Shown piece after piece: positions 20,438-31,384 of a stretch of DNA of 64,000 nt (position 1 is the first letter of the stretch; each line of letters begins with the position of its first letter). This DNA comes from Paralvinella palmiformis. Taxonomy: Eukaryota; Annelida; Polychaeta; Terebellida; Alvinellidae. The notes beneath the pieces were generated by a model. It was given only the letters and a program-made list of their open reading frames with translations. It made no database searches and was not told the origin of the DNA. The translations under genes were made by a program, and so were the position numbers. The DNA lies in the NCBI GenBank assembly GCA_025642065.1, contig JAODUP010000486.1:512501-576500 (forward strand), written 5' to 3'.

Positions 20438-20722
20438 GGGCCAGTTTTGGATCACCTGGGAGGATACCACGGGACAAGTAACTATACCTCTGACGTGGGT
20501 CCACTTGTTGGTAAACTTTTATTTTGTCCTTTGTCCAATACCAGCTCTAAACTAGTGGTGTGTGCTTCATCACAATCAGAATCAACATCTGAACCACTGT
20601 CGGCCTCACGTGTCTTCGTCTTCGCACGTGTTATCGCTTCTATTTCGGCCCTCTCCCCTGTATTTATTTCGGTGTTTGGCGATATTGTGTCTTGGAATGG
20701 CATACGACTCTCAGTCTGCATT
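20438..20722 (-). repeat. Gypsy flank duplicate g1
   Basis: It codes on the minus strand for the RNase H-integrase connection (MPFQDTISPNTEINTGER, DSDCDEAHTTSLE). It is repeated at 23359-23650 with about a dozen substitutions and a 6-bp indel. It ends at the left border of segment B. Confidence 0.85.
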
Positions 20723-21531
20723 AATCCCTGGAAATGTTTCAACCTCTTGATGGGATCAAACCTGTGATCCTTGGCTGTTAGAGCAAATCCACCCTTTAGT
20801 ACAAAGTGCAACATACTTAACCACTAGACTATTGGTATATGCGTGCATGTGCATTTATGTGTGCATTTACTAAATATAGTGTAAACAAAACAACATGAGT
20901 ATTTCATCACATTGAACTGACGTTGTGGGATGGATTTGACATGACTGTAATTAACAGTATCCAGTACAGCTAGCCTGTCAGTTCACACTATGAAATGGAT
21001 TTATTTAGTATGGCTAATTTCAGCTGTAACTCCCCTAGTGTACTTTCTACGTGATTAAATTTGGTGTTACTAGAAATATTTTCATAATCATGGACTTATC
21101 ATAATCATAGCTGTGTTTAAATTTCTGAAATTCTTCAATGTAGTGTCACTATTACTTTATCAAATGCATGAACTGCAGACAGTTTGCTAACCTTGACTAG
21201 AGTCTAGCATCTTATGATTTCTTCATGTTGGGATAAAACAAGATTGGAAGTTTAACAGGCTTTGCCTCTTTTCTGTATATCTAGTATCAAGACTGAATAC
21301 CGTACACCTAGACTCAGGTTGTTTCTTCGACATCAGTAATTAAAACAAAGTAAAATTGACAGTTTTAGTTGAAACAAATGCTTGTATTCATCATTCTTTA
21401 AACACATAATTAATAACTTCTTTTTAAATCAATCAATATTTGATATTTCAATTAAAGGCCTCAGATTTGCTTCAGAGTAGTTTCAGAATATTTCAAAAGT
21501 AGATTTTATAAGTGGATCAAATTTTCTTTTA

Positions 21532-21936
21532 ATGGCTTCATATCAATGCAAACCAAATAGATCAAAGAAACACACAAATGGTAAATTGTTCTTAAAATTC
21601 TGTATTAAAGGTTGTGGTGCTGAAATCAATGTCTTCGTTATCCACTTGGCCAAGACAGTGATACAGGAACATCCATTTAAATCTGCCAGCGCCATCGTGA
21701 ATGAACTAATCAGTATAAATGTCCCCATTCATGGCCCATGCACAGCACTTCCTAATATTGACACTGTGTCACACAATGCCAACTACCATCGACTGTTGTA
21801 CAGATCAAGTCACTGTCTGAGTAGTGTAAATCTCAAATTATCTTATTTGCAATGTATTCACAAGAAAATGGCACTAACATTTGGTGGTGCATGCATGTGT
21901 ATATGTGTAGTCCTGGTCAACATTACATTATTATAA
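21532..21936 (+). CDS. 134-residue ORF, copy B of the FLYWCH-like ORF
   Basis: Same length and frame as 14883-15287, with two replacements (Q to H in the NVFVI-x-LAK segment, I to L in SSVN-x-KLSY) and two silent changes. With so few changes no selection can be inferred. It lies inside segment B. Function unknown. Confidence 0.3.
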   Translation: MASYQCKPNRSKKHTNGKLFLKFCIKGCGAEINVFVIHLAKTVIQEHPFKSASAIVNELISINVPIHGPCTALPNIDTVSHNANYHRLLYRSSHCLSSVNLKLSYLQCIHKKMALTFGGACMCICVVLVNITLL

Positions 21937-23004
21937 TGCCTTAAATAATAAATCTTTAAAAAGTTTTCCTCACTAGTGACTATTGTTCGTCCGTTTACCT
22001 GCCAATAAATTGCTAATTGTGCCAGTAGTTACACATTTATCTATCAATTTATCTTAAACAGGTACTTATTTCACTTGTTATCTGTTCAATATATCACGAT
22101 TTAGGTCTACAGGGACTCTGTCATAGCATAGCTCAGCATAGTGAGATCTACTTTATTTCACAGGGGCGAAGTCTACGTCTATCACTCTATCACTCTATGC
22201 CTCTACTCTAGACTTATCCCAAAATGAACACATTGTTAGGCTGAAAACCAAAATTCAGTTATCAGTCACACAGACCTGAAAGTGCCAAAGTCATGCTACG
22301 TCAATGTCACAAAATGTGACTTTCAACACTGACACTTGCTAAGATTAGATCTAACTCGAGAAGTTAATTAATTATTTAACTTCAAAGGCAAAGCCAACTT
22401 ACCCGCACATATTTTGGAAAAAATACCGCAAAGTGTTAGAACAGTTTTGCTCTTTCTCATCCATTTCAAGGTTACTTTATTTGGTGGCGGAAAGGGCCAC
22501 CCAAACTCTTTCGACATATTAATAATTCAATGAAAACACATAATATTTAGATTTTTACAATACAAGCACCGAGTAATGACCTTCACATTACTGTTCTACT
22601 TTATACCATTATATTTAGGAATAGGAAAGGCCCATAAAGATATCATACATTTGCCCCGCTGTATAATCTTTAACTTGAAATATAGAGGTCTACGACTGAA
22701 ATGGATAATGTATGTGCAAATCAAACATCGTATAATACCGAAGACTAGCTAGTGGTAACTATGGAGGGGAGGACTAAAATACAACGTATGTATCGGAAAA
22801 AAGACAGAAAGGGCACACCGTCTTGTGTTATATGTAAGTCAACCAATTGCTAAATATATATGATTTTATGTTTTAATTGATAATTTTAATAAATTATAAA
22901 AGTACTGGCCCAGACAATAATAAGTGACAATTAAGATCTATGTCTTGTATTTTATCTGCTTCGGACTAACATATACAAATAGGGTTTTCTATTCACACAA
23001 TACA

Positions 23005-23362
23005 ATGCTTGGAGAAAAATGGCTAGTGGAATTTCAACCAGAAAAGTGTCATCTATTGCGAGTGACCAACAAACGCAGTGTGATTCAGGAGGACTACACT
23101 ATCCATGTTCATACCCTGAAACCATCAAATACATTGGCGTGGAGCTGCACAATAAGTTTAGTTGGCAGAAGCACAGCCACAGCACAGCCCGCAAAGCAGA
23201 TGTCACAGGTGCATTCTTCTAAAGAAACATGCGATGATGTCCAAGAGACACTATAGGGCCCAGTGCTACTCCACACTTGTTAGACCTATCATGGAGTATG
23301 CCAGCACTATTTGGAACCCTCACACCCGGAAACATATTGACTACCTTGAGAAGACCCAGGGC
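23005..23362 (+). pseudogene. CR1/L2-like LINE RT fragment, copy B
   Basis: It duplicates 16322-16679 (EKWLVEFQPEKCHLLRVTNK, then STLVRPIMEYASTIWN). It stops abruptly at 'cccagggcc' and runs into Gypsy sequence instead of the LINE's own 3' end. Confidence 0.75.
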
Positions 23363-24105
23363 CAGTTTTGGATCACCTGGGAGGATACCACGGGACAAGT
23401 AACTATACACATACCTCTGACGTGGGTCCTCTTGTTGGTAAACTTTTATTTTGTCTTTGTCCAATACCGGCTCTAAACTAGTGGTGTGTGCTTCATCACA
23501 ATCAGAATCAACATCTGAACCATTCTCGGCCTCACGTGCCGTCGTCTTCGCACGAGTTATCGCTTCTATTTCGACCCTCTCCCCTGTATTTATTTCGGTG
23601 TTTGGCGATATTATGTCTTGGAACGGCATACGACTCAGTGAGTCCGCATTCGCGTGCAAACGACCTTTCTGATACTGAACATCAAAATCAAATTGTTGGA
23701 GATATTCAAGCCATCGAGCCAGCCTTCCATGTGGGGCTTTTAAATTTACCAGCCACCTCAAGGAAGAGTGATCGGTGATGACAACAAACTGATGATGACG
23801 TAAGAGATGGTCGAATTGTTTGACCGCAAATACTACTCCCAGAAGCTCTAATTCAGTGATGGGGTAATTCCTCTCGTGTTTGTTGGTGTACGGGCAGTAT
23901 ACGCGATAACGTGTTCTCGACCATTACGGATCTTGGTCAGAATGGCGCCCAAGCCATCAATACAGGCGTCCGTAAAGACATAGAACGGTTGATCGAAATT
24001 GGGGAACGCTAACAACGACGGGGATATTAAGGCTTGTTTCAAAATGTCAAAGGCGACTTGACACTCGGCACTCCAAAGTAAAGGGCGCGTCGTTTTGTTG
24101 AAGCT
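23359..24105 (-). pseudogene. Gypsy RNase H domain and connection (g2 included)
   Basis: The minus strand shows LISPSLLAFPNFDQPFYVFT, DACIDGLGAIL, then after a frame change VVITDHSSLRWLVNLKAPHG, RLARWLEYLQQFDFDVQYQK and HANADSLSRMP. These are the D..A/S, TDH.SL and N..AD.LSR motifs of Gypsy RNase H. The segment 23359-23650 is the second copy (g2) of 20438-20722. Confidence 0.85.
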
Positions 24106-25018
24106 TATTTAAGGGTCTGACTATTTTGGAGAAATCTTTTACAAAAGACCCGTAGTAAAAACATAACCCCAAGAACCCTCTAAGTCGCTTCAGATTGGTA
24201 GGAATAGGGTATTCCTTGACAACGCGTATTTTATTTGGGTCAACCTGAATTCCCTCGCCTGATACCACATGACCAAGAAATCTTATTTTCGTTTGGGCAA
24301 ATGTACATTTAGAAACATTTAACTTAAGGTTGGCTTCTTTGAGGCGAATGAGAACGGTCTCTATGTGTTCCAAATGAGTGTCAAAATCTGGGCTAAAGAT
24401 GATTACGTCATCAAGGTAAATTAGGCATTGTTTCCACGTCAGACCGCGGAGGACAGTTTCCATCAGTCTCTGGAAAGTGGCGGGACTCGAACTCAAACCC
24501 ATAGCCATCCTAGTGAATTCATAATGTCCTCCCCCACAATAGGGACTAAACGCTGTTAGGGGGCGGGATTCAGGGTGTAAATGTACTTGGAAGAATCCAG
24601 ACTGGAGATCGATCGTACCAAAGAGAATGGGCTTCTGGAGCCCAAGTGACGTCAAGGTGTCGTCTATCTGGGGTAATGGGTAGGAGTCCCCTATACACTG
24701 CGAATTCAGCCCCCTAAAATCGACATAGAAGCGCCAGGACGAATCGGCCTCCCGGACGAGTACCACGGGAGCACATCAGGGGGAGCTGCTAGGCTGAATT
24801 ATTTATTGTTTTAATAACTTCTGGACTTCAACGTCCATGATAGTTCGACTGTTTGGGCTCGTTCGGTAGGGACGCGCTTTGAATGGACGTTGATGGGGTT
24901 TTAGGCGCAGGGTTTGGTCAACAACATTTGTGTGGCCCAATATACCATCCTTACCCACAAATACGTCATCATATCTACTCAATAGATCACGCAGAGTCTG
25001 TTTCTGAGGTTCTGTCAA
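24047..25018 (-). pseudogene. Gypsy reverse transcriptase
   Basis: A long open stretch (24766-24047, 239 codons) contains SWRFYVDFRGLN, SYPLPQIDDTLTSL, FGTIDLQSGFFQVHL, MAMGLSSSPATFQRLM, the catalytic CLIYLDDVIIFS (YLDD at about 24408-24419) and FLGHVVSGEGIQVDP. The upstream part at 25018-24803 has LLSRYDDVFV. A stop codon near 24778 and a frame change near 24070 interrupt it. The largest part of the palm is otherwise undamaged, so the element is not very old. Confidence 0.9.
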
Positions 25019-25082
25019 ATTTGCGTTGGCAAGATTAATACTTGCGGTGGAACCTACAGAAACCGGCTCTGCGTCTCTTTTA

Positions 25083-25754
25083 TTAAACGAATGTTATTGC
25101 ATTTATGGCGGTAGAGTGAGGGACATCTAAATTAGAATATTCAACACCCACCTCATGAGTATTAAAATTGCCCACGGCGGTTCCTTTATATATTGATATC
25201 GGATACGGGTGTGGGTTCCTTATCAAGATCGGCACACGATTCTTCTTTACACAAGTCAATACTTTGCCCGACATTAAATTCATACGACCCAGTTTTGTAC
25301 TCCCTTCAATGGTGCCTTCTAGGTTATCGGGGACTTCGCCGCAGATTTCCGCAATAAACGTTGCCTGCGATGCAGCCTGAATGGTCTGTCTTCGCGGCAA
25401 CCGGAGCTTGTAATTACTGCGAATAGAATTGCATTGTGGAGTAGAAAAATCAATTTTCGCTTTATTTTCCAAATGGAAATCCGCACCCAATACCAGCCCA
25501 AGGTTGAGCTGCTCTGCGACATAGCACTGGAGCTTCAGAGTCCGGCCCTGAATGTTAATTTCCACACAACCTCGATAAAGAATCGGCATGGGGGATCCGC
25601 TGGCAATTTTAAATATTCTATCGTTTGGCAAGAGTCTGGCCCCTTGTTTCTGCCAAATATCACGACGGACACACGATACTTGTGCGCCCGTATCCACCAA
25701 GGCCCATTCAATAGCTTTCCCTATCCTAATTTCTAAAACATTGTCACGCGACAA
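25083..25754 (-). pseudogene. Gypsy aspartic protease region
   Basis: An uninterrupted 223-codon frame. Near the N-terminus ALVDTGAQVSCV contains the catalytic DTG, and about 60 residues on LGLVLGADF is the second hydrophobic-hydrophobic-G motif. The rest leads towards RT. It is open in this copy but no longer connected in frame to gag or RT. Confidence 0.9.
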
Positions 25755-25889
25755 AGGTACTCTACATTCTATTCTATTTTCATCAGTTAGACTCTACACA
25801 TGGATCATTATTTAGAGTTTTAACATCAACACCACTAACATATTTTGTGGCGCCCGCTCTGGGGTGTGGCAGATTGGGGGCATTTAGTT

Positions 25890-26750
25890 TCACGAAATCG
25901 GGAGGTCCTTAACGTCCGTCATGCATAACCTGGCCACATGGCCCACCTGCTGACAACGATGGCAGACTATGCCAGAAAAATTTAAACCTACCTGGTTCCT
26001 AGGTGGCGTCCCGCCTCCACGTCCGTGTCCGGGTGTAAAACCTGGCCCTCTTCCCTGTGGCTGATATTGCTCTCTAGCGTTTGTCTGTTGCCTACGATCC
26101 GTCCGAATTTCTTCGACGAGCTGCTGCAGGGTCGAAGCAAACGTCTCCAACGACTCCTTGCAGCGGATTTCGGCCACAGCTGCGACAGTCGATTGCTCGG
26201 GAATGGGCGCCAGATACATCAGCGCAGTCCTAGCGATTCGTTCTGCTTCTTCCATCGTGTGTGGCTGCATCACAGCCACCTGGCCTTTGATTTCAGGGAG
26301 AAGTCCAGCTGTGTCTTCCCCAGCTTATGGCATCTCGACAAAATGTCATACGCGTAGGCGTCAATAGACTCCTGTCTATTCTGTTTCCGGGTCAGGAGGG
26401 ACTCTTCGGATGTTTCACGGTTCGCATCAATGCCAAACCGTTCTAAAAATCGTCCCCGGAGTCAATCGACGTCCTCGCGGAAAGCCAGCTGATTCTCAAG
26501 GTACCACAGTTCGGCCGGCCCTTGTAGGAAAAGTGCCAGAGTGGACACTTGCTGGGCCTCTGTCCATTCCTGTAGCTCCGAATATCTCAGGAATTTTGCG
26601 AACCACCGTGTTGCGTCTTCACTCTTGTATCCGTGAAATATTTCGGGTTTAATATTCAATTTCACGGGAGCAGGGCGCGGCCTGCTTTGCTCCTCCTGGC
26701 GATCCATTAGCGCCTTTGTAACCGCCTTGGCCACCTCTCTGGCAATCTCT
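25890..26750 (-). pseudogene. Gypsy gag, frameshifted, with CCHC zinc knuckle
   Basis: The N-terminal part (26734-26462) has KPEIFHGYKSEDATRWFAKF and ALFLQGPAELWYL, a retrotransposon gag pattern. Frame changes follow. The C-terminal part (26279-25890) has a Gly/Arg-rich linker and the knuckle CHRCQQVGHVARLC (C-x2-C-x4-H-x4-C). The real start codon is not certain. Confidence 0.85.
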
Positions 26751-26759
26751 CTTTTGTGT

Positions 26760-26777
26760 TACCCGGATTCTCCACCA
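26760..26777 (-). other. Gypsy primer-binding site
   Basis: The minus strand reads TGGTGGAGAATCCGGGTA, starting two bases inside the LTR border. It begins with TGG, as expected for pairing with a tRNA CCA end. The tRNA was not identified. Confidence 0.6.
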
Positions 26778-26779
26778 GG

Positions 26780-27097
26780 TGTCGTGTAACTTACTTGGGG
26801 GATTAAACCAATAACTCAACACGAGTTCAATAATGTGGGATCGTGTTTATTGCAGATATTACAATATATCCGAATTCATAAAATGTCCTGCGGATGGTGT
26901 GCGGCATTGGACAGAATCACTAACAAAAGCCCCGAGCACATGCTGCAGTCCAGTTTTGTTAAGCGTCAGGCAATTAATTAAGTAATAAAAATAGATTTAT
27001 GGCGGCTGATTGGCTTAGGCTGTGTGTCTGGCTGGTGACCAGCCACCTAGGCTGCCGTGATGATCATACATCTTAAAAAGGGGTGGGATTACACACA
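26780..27097 (-). mobile_element. 5' LTR of the Gypsy element (about 318 bp)
   Basis: The termini are TGTCGTGTAA and TTACACACA read on the plus strand, so the LTR has TG...CA ends with imperfect inverted repeats. On the minus strand it has a CCAAT box (27009-27013), a TATA-like CATAAAT just downstream, and AATAAA at 26846-26851. The primer-binding site follows immediately. The outer border could be shifted by two or four bases because of the CA repeat. Confidence 0.7.
26846..26851 (-). terminator. LTR polyadenylation signal AATAAA
   Basis: It lies inside the Gypsy LTR, downstream of the CCAAT and TATA-like boxes on the minus strand. Confidence 0.45.
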
Positions 27098-27140
27098 CTG
27101 TCCGCGGTATATGTGATATATACTATCTATATAGTAACAT

Positions 27141-27141
<1 letters not shown>

Positions 27142-27226
<85 letters not shown>

Positions 27227-27227
27227 C
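27142..27227 (+). repeat. (CA)n followed by (TA)n microsatellite
   Basis: A run of CA units to about 27198, then TA units to 27226, directly beyond the Gypsy LTR. Confidence 0.95.
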
Positions 27228-27300
27228 TTATATCATAAGCAATTACATATCATAATTGATTCATTATTACCATAATTAATATAAAGTCAATACTTCTTGA

Positions 27301-27456
27301 CCATTCCACAACGGTACGAAGCAAATTAACTGAAACACAACATATACAATACAAGTTACCTGTGAAAGGTTCCTGTGACCACTCCACAACGGTACGAAGC
27401 AAATTAATTGAAACACAACATATACAATACAAGTTACCTGTGAAAGGTTCCTGTGA
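27301..27456 (+). repeat. Two-copy tandem repeat, 78-bp period
   Basis: The copies start at 27301 and 27379 ('cca[t/c]tccacaacggtacga'). They differ at only a couple of sites. The period is a multiple of three, so a minus-strand frame stays open, but there is no sign of a gene. Confidence 0.9.
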
Positions 27457-27735
27457 CACTTACCTGTAACACCTACCTGTACCACTTTTAAAGAAGGTCA
27501 TGTTAAGAAGTGGATGTTTTAGGGAAATATTTGCCCTGGGAAAAGGTTGTCTTCGAAGATTTGTAATCTCGCCAAGTTGGTCTTACCGGGATGGCTGTCT
27601 TAAGTGAATGGTTTTCTTTAGGAAATGGCCAACGTTAGAGAATGATAGTATCACGAGAATGGTTGTCCTTGTCAGATAAATATTTTAAAAGAATATCAGC
27701 CCCAGCACTTACTTTACTATTAGGCTATATGGGTT

Positions 27736-27738
<3 letters not shown>

Positions 27739-27821
<83 letters not shown>
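27739..27821 (+). repeat. (CT)n followed by (AT)n microsatellite
   Basis: About 21 CT units then about 20 AT units. Nearby ORFs are products of the repeat. Confidence 0.95.
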
Positions 27822-27822
<1 letters not shown>

Positions 27823-28049
27823 TTGTCCTAAATGAGCATTGATTGTAATTCCTCAAATACAAGTAGTCTGTTACAGCAGGTTCTGACAACACGTGCTTAT
27901 AAGTAAATCAGAAGGATCACTTTTAGTGGTCTTTTAAAACAGGTTTTCTTTTAAAGCAGGTTGTCACAGAGACATGTTTCACTCCACGATCCATACCCGA
28001 TCTATCTGGTGTGTATAAATAACGAAAACCGGCTAAACATAAAACTGGC

Positions 28050-28316
28050 CAAAACACAAAACCGGTCAAAACACAAGACTGGTCAAAACACAAGACCGGT
28101 CAAAACACAATACTGGTCAAAACACAAGACCGGCCAAAACACAAAACTGGTCAAAACACAAGACTGGTCAAAACACAAGACCGGCCAAAACACAATACTG
28201 GTCAAAACACAAGACCGGTCAAAACACAAGACCGGCCAAAACACAAGACCAGTCAAAACACAAGACCGCTCAAAACACAAGACTGGTCAAAACACAAAAC
28301 TGGTCAAAACACAAGA
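28050..28316 (+). repeat. 17-bp minisatellite, 15 units plus a partial one
   Basis: The unit is caaaacacaagaccggt with few variant positions (g/a/t at position 11; ccggt, ctggt or ccggc at the end). The period is 17 from the first two starts (28050, 28067), and 16 occurrences of the core were counted. ORFs on both strands across it are repeat artefacts. Confidence 0.92.
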
Positions 28317-29007
28317 CACTGCAGGACCACAGAAACATGTACAAGCCAATATAAGAAAATAACGAAGTCACAGGGTCTATAACTAAGCCGCTAACGCGGG
28401 ACCCAGTGTGCTCGCCCAGACTCGCCATACCCATGGGACGGGACAAGATGGGTAACCAAGTGAGCGAGTGAGTATGTGGATGAGTGAGTGTGTGAGTGAG
28501 TGAGTCATTTAGTCCCGTCTCATTTTACTCGCCTGTTACAACACGTAGCATGGCAGAAATAGGTTACTGCTGAATAACGACGGAAAAAATATCCTGATTC
28601 GTTTGGTGAGTAACCGGAAGCCAGGAAGCTAAAATAAACCTCGATAGTATCAGGATCATTTTGATGTCGATGGGATGTTTCAACTGATATAGCGTCATCA
28701 AAACAATCTCTTTAAAACACGTGGTATAGAATTCTAGGCAGCAATTCTATTTATTAATTTGCGCGTTCCTTCACACACAGAAGACGGAAGACTTGGTGTA
28801 TTTTGCTGAAGATCTCTCTGGTAACATGCTTCAATATATCTAGCTCATTCACTGCTTATTCGCTCTCTCTCTCTCTCTCTCTGCCTTGCTGTCTCCCTTG
28901 GGTCGTTGTCTTTGTTGTTCGGGGAGAATCCACAGGCTGTCGCTTATTCGGCACAGCCTCTATGTTGGAGTGGTTGAGATACCTCCTCCCCCACCACTCA
29001 CAGTGGA
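28317..29007. other. No gene seen; GAGT-rich and CT-rich tracts
   Basis: It contains a (GAGT)-like stretch at about 28460-28505 and a CT run near 28863-28882. No coding signal recognised. Confidence 0.4.
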
Positions 29008-29248
29008 GCAGTACGGAAAGATGGAGCCGAAATACCCTGAGGGTGGTCACTGCCAGAGTGTTTTACGTCCTCAGGGTTTTTAACGTCCCCTTTATTTGAA
29101 ATAATTCATTGGAGACGGCAGCGCCATTTAACGTGGTCAGCCACCCACGATGTTATGAGCCGAGAAGTTTCGACCTCTTACGGGGTTCAAACCTGTGACC
29201 GTTGGCACCAAGTGCCGGGTGCTTAATCGCTAGGCCACCGGAGCTCAC
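29008..29248 (-). mobile_element. SINE-like repeat, family C, copy 2 (tRNA-derived head)
   Basis: On the minus strand it begins gagctccggtggcctagcga, an A-box-like tRNA head, and has GGTTTGAACC as B box, then 'cgccgtctcc' and 'ggcagtgaccaccctcaggg'. It is the best preserved member. The other copies are 13925-14185 and the partial one at the left of segment B. Confidence 0.75.
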
Positions 29249-29871
29249 TGATCTTCCTTGAGTCAATCGCTACTGGCTTATATAGCCATTCCCTGACCAG
29301 AGACCCAGCGTGATACTTCTGGCCAGGCATCAGTTATCTGATCGTATCAGTACTTAATTGATAACGCTAAAGATTATTTGTTTCTAATTGACTTAGTATT
29401 AACTTTTCATATCGGTGCATCCCCACTTATATAAATCTAACCCTATCTCGTTTGGATTCCATGTCACCATTTTATCGTTTATTAATTATTCCCAGCAATC
29501 TGACACTATCTTTATAAGTCGTTGTTTTTTCATAAATGTCAAATTTATTAGTTATTTCTAAATAGTAGGATGCCTGCCGCTTGCTACATCACGCTGCGTA
29601 TGTTTCCGGGAACTGTGTGAAGCCTACCTATCACCGGTTCACTAAACACTAACGGCTTGGTAATAGCTGAGGTTTACAACCCGGGAAAATCGGTATACTT
29701 TACACATGCCCTACACTTAAAAGTTAATTAGTATATTCGACTAAAATTACCAATTCCAGGTAACTAATCGATTTGCTACAAGACAAAAGCAAACATTATA
29801 AACATATATAAAAGCAATAATCGCGAAATATATTAATTCAATAATAATAATAAACAAAATAACATTATACC
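29249..29871. other. No gene seen
   Basis: AT-rich sequence without recognised features. Confidence 0.4.
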
Positions 29872-30048
29872 AGGAACGGCCGCGTGCAGTATCGAAGGGA
29901 TCACATTCGATTCCCATCAGCTGCAAGGTCACTCCTGGTAAAATTGGAAGAATTGAAAAACAAATAGTCCTTTGTAGGTCGCTCGGTCCATTTAGCCTAC
30001 CATCTGCACAAAAGTGGCCGTAAAACATAAATCATCATCATCATTAGA
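29872..30048 (+). mobile_element. SINE with family A tail and a divergent head
   Basis: The 3' half (from about 29963) has ggtcgctcggtccatttagcc, caaaagtggccgtaaaacat and an ATC tail, as in SINE-A. The upstream part has a B-box-like cattcgattccc but does not align with the SINE-A head. It may be a different head on the same tail, or simply diverged. Confidence 0.5.
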
Positions 30049-31018
30049 TAAAACGCTTAAATTGAAAAGACCGTTTTCTTTTGTACAGAGCTCTATCGTA
30101 GATAAGCTGAGACAAAGCCAGTTACTGATATGGAGACTCTGTGTCGATTGATTGATTTTCTTTCTTATCATGATCTGATCATGAAACAAGGATTTTAAGC
30201 TGTTTTCCAAAAATATAACAAACTTCGTCTCCAACTGACATTCCTACAATATGAAGTTATGCTGACAAGTATCTGATAAAACAGTTAGGACGAGTTCTTT
30301 TTCTTCTGCAAGTATTTCTGAGTTTACAGTTTGAGTCCACTAGTTGTTTAGGTGGATTGAAACAATGTTTTGTTAGACGTCATACGGGCCTACGATATTT
30401 AGCTGACACAGATTACGACTGACAGAACCAAGTCATGAAGTCAGAACACAATCAAGTTGCACAATTAAATCCTTTATAGCAGCAAGATTTTTATTCTAGT
30501 AAGAACTTTTTTAGCAGGTCTGTGATGTGACGACGCTTTATTAAATATACGTTATTATTATGTGCTCTTCACTGTGTCTCGCAGAGAACGGATCTGTCAC
30601 GTCTGTGTCTACGATGTAGATAGATGGATCACGTATAAAATCAGTGCTTGATCCAACTGTCTACAATATGTAGACAGGTAGGTCAATAATAAGTGAATGA
30701 CCCAAAACTATAAGTTGTGCGAACGGTTTGACCATATAGTGTCTGAGTACACACAACATGTTAACAGATACGCTAAAACTGTGGGATCACTGTCTGAAAT
30801 CATTGTCCCAGACAATGTTGTTATACATTCAACAGAAGCTGATATCACATTCGGAACGCCGACGACCAAGGTGTGACAAACGGCCGCGAGCCAGTCCTTC
30901 TCGACGGGGTGTTTCAAACTCGTCGTCGGTAGACAAAGGAAAAACTTATTTACGGAGTTTTCAAAAAGAATTTCTTTAATTTTAATTCTCCTTAATTTCT
31001 TTCTGTGAGGATTTCCTT

Positions 31019-31054
<36 letters not shown>

Positions 31055-31094
31055 ATATCATTTTCCTTTCTTAAATAATTTATTATAAGTGTTT
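30049..31094. other. No gene recognised; one GC-richer patch; (TA)n
   Basis: A patch at 30845-30935 is GC-richer and open on both strands, with Arg/Ser-rich translations and no known motif. A (TA)n tract lies at 31021-31051. Confidence 0.35.
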
Positions 31095-31262
31095 GATGAT
31101 GCTGATGCTGATGATTGATGTTTTACCGCCACATTTGTGCAAATGGTAGGCTAAATGGGCAGACGACGTCCATAGGTAATGATGCGAAATCAAAGATGAA
31201 ACACCCTTCAGATATGCCCACGCCAAGATTCGAACTCAGGTTGTAGTGGATTGTGGCTCGTA
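31095..31262 (-). mobile_element. SINE-A, minus orientation
   Basis: It has the GAT-rich tail, ttaccgccacatttgtgc, ggtaggctaaatggg and the B-box area cgccaagattcgaactcagg. The A-box end is degraded. Confidence 0.7.
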
Positions 31263-31384
31263 TTGAATATGATCGGTTGAATATGATCCATCTTTCATAT
31301 TAATGATAATTTTTGTTTATGGATAATTGTTGTTATAGTGATATAAAATATAATTAACAAATGGTGGCTTCATATAAATATAAA

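Larger units (their letters stand above)
20720..23363. repeat. Segment B: copy of segment A inserted in the Gypsy element
   Basis: It is nearly identical to 14071-16679, joined at the left through a 3-bp shared 'att' and at the right through a shared 'gggcc'. It starts in the middle of a family C SINE and ends in the middle of a LINE, so it is not a transposon in its own right. It carries small expansions compared with A, such as doubled 'tatcactc' and 'agcat' words and about 17 extra bases near 22650. Confidence 0.9.
18920..27097 (-). mobile_element. Ty3/Gypsy LTR retrotransposon, decayed and interrupted
   Basis: On the minus strand the order is LTR (27097-26780), primer-binding site, gag with CCHC, aspartic protease, RT, RNase H, integrase with GPY/F-like tail, and a purine-rich tract near 18920-18950. 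Protease before RT and integrase last is the Gypsy (Metaviridae) order. Segment B (20720-23363) splits RNase H from the integrase. Frameshifts and stops occur in gag, at the RT start, between RT and RNase H, and in integrase. A matching 3' LTR was not found left of the purine tract. The left limit is approximate. Confidence 0.9.

Noticed and set aside
20482..20814. 110-codon minus-strand ORF as a separate gene
   Set aside because: It fuses segment B's SINE sequence with the Gypsy RNase H-integrase connection across a rearrangement joint.
27961..28362. 133-codon ORF
   Set aside because: It is a 17-bp minisatellite translated in rotating frame.
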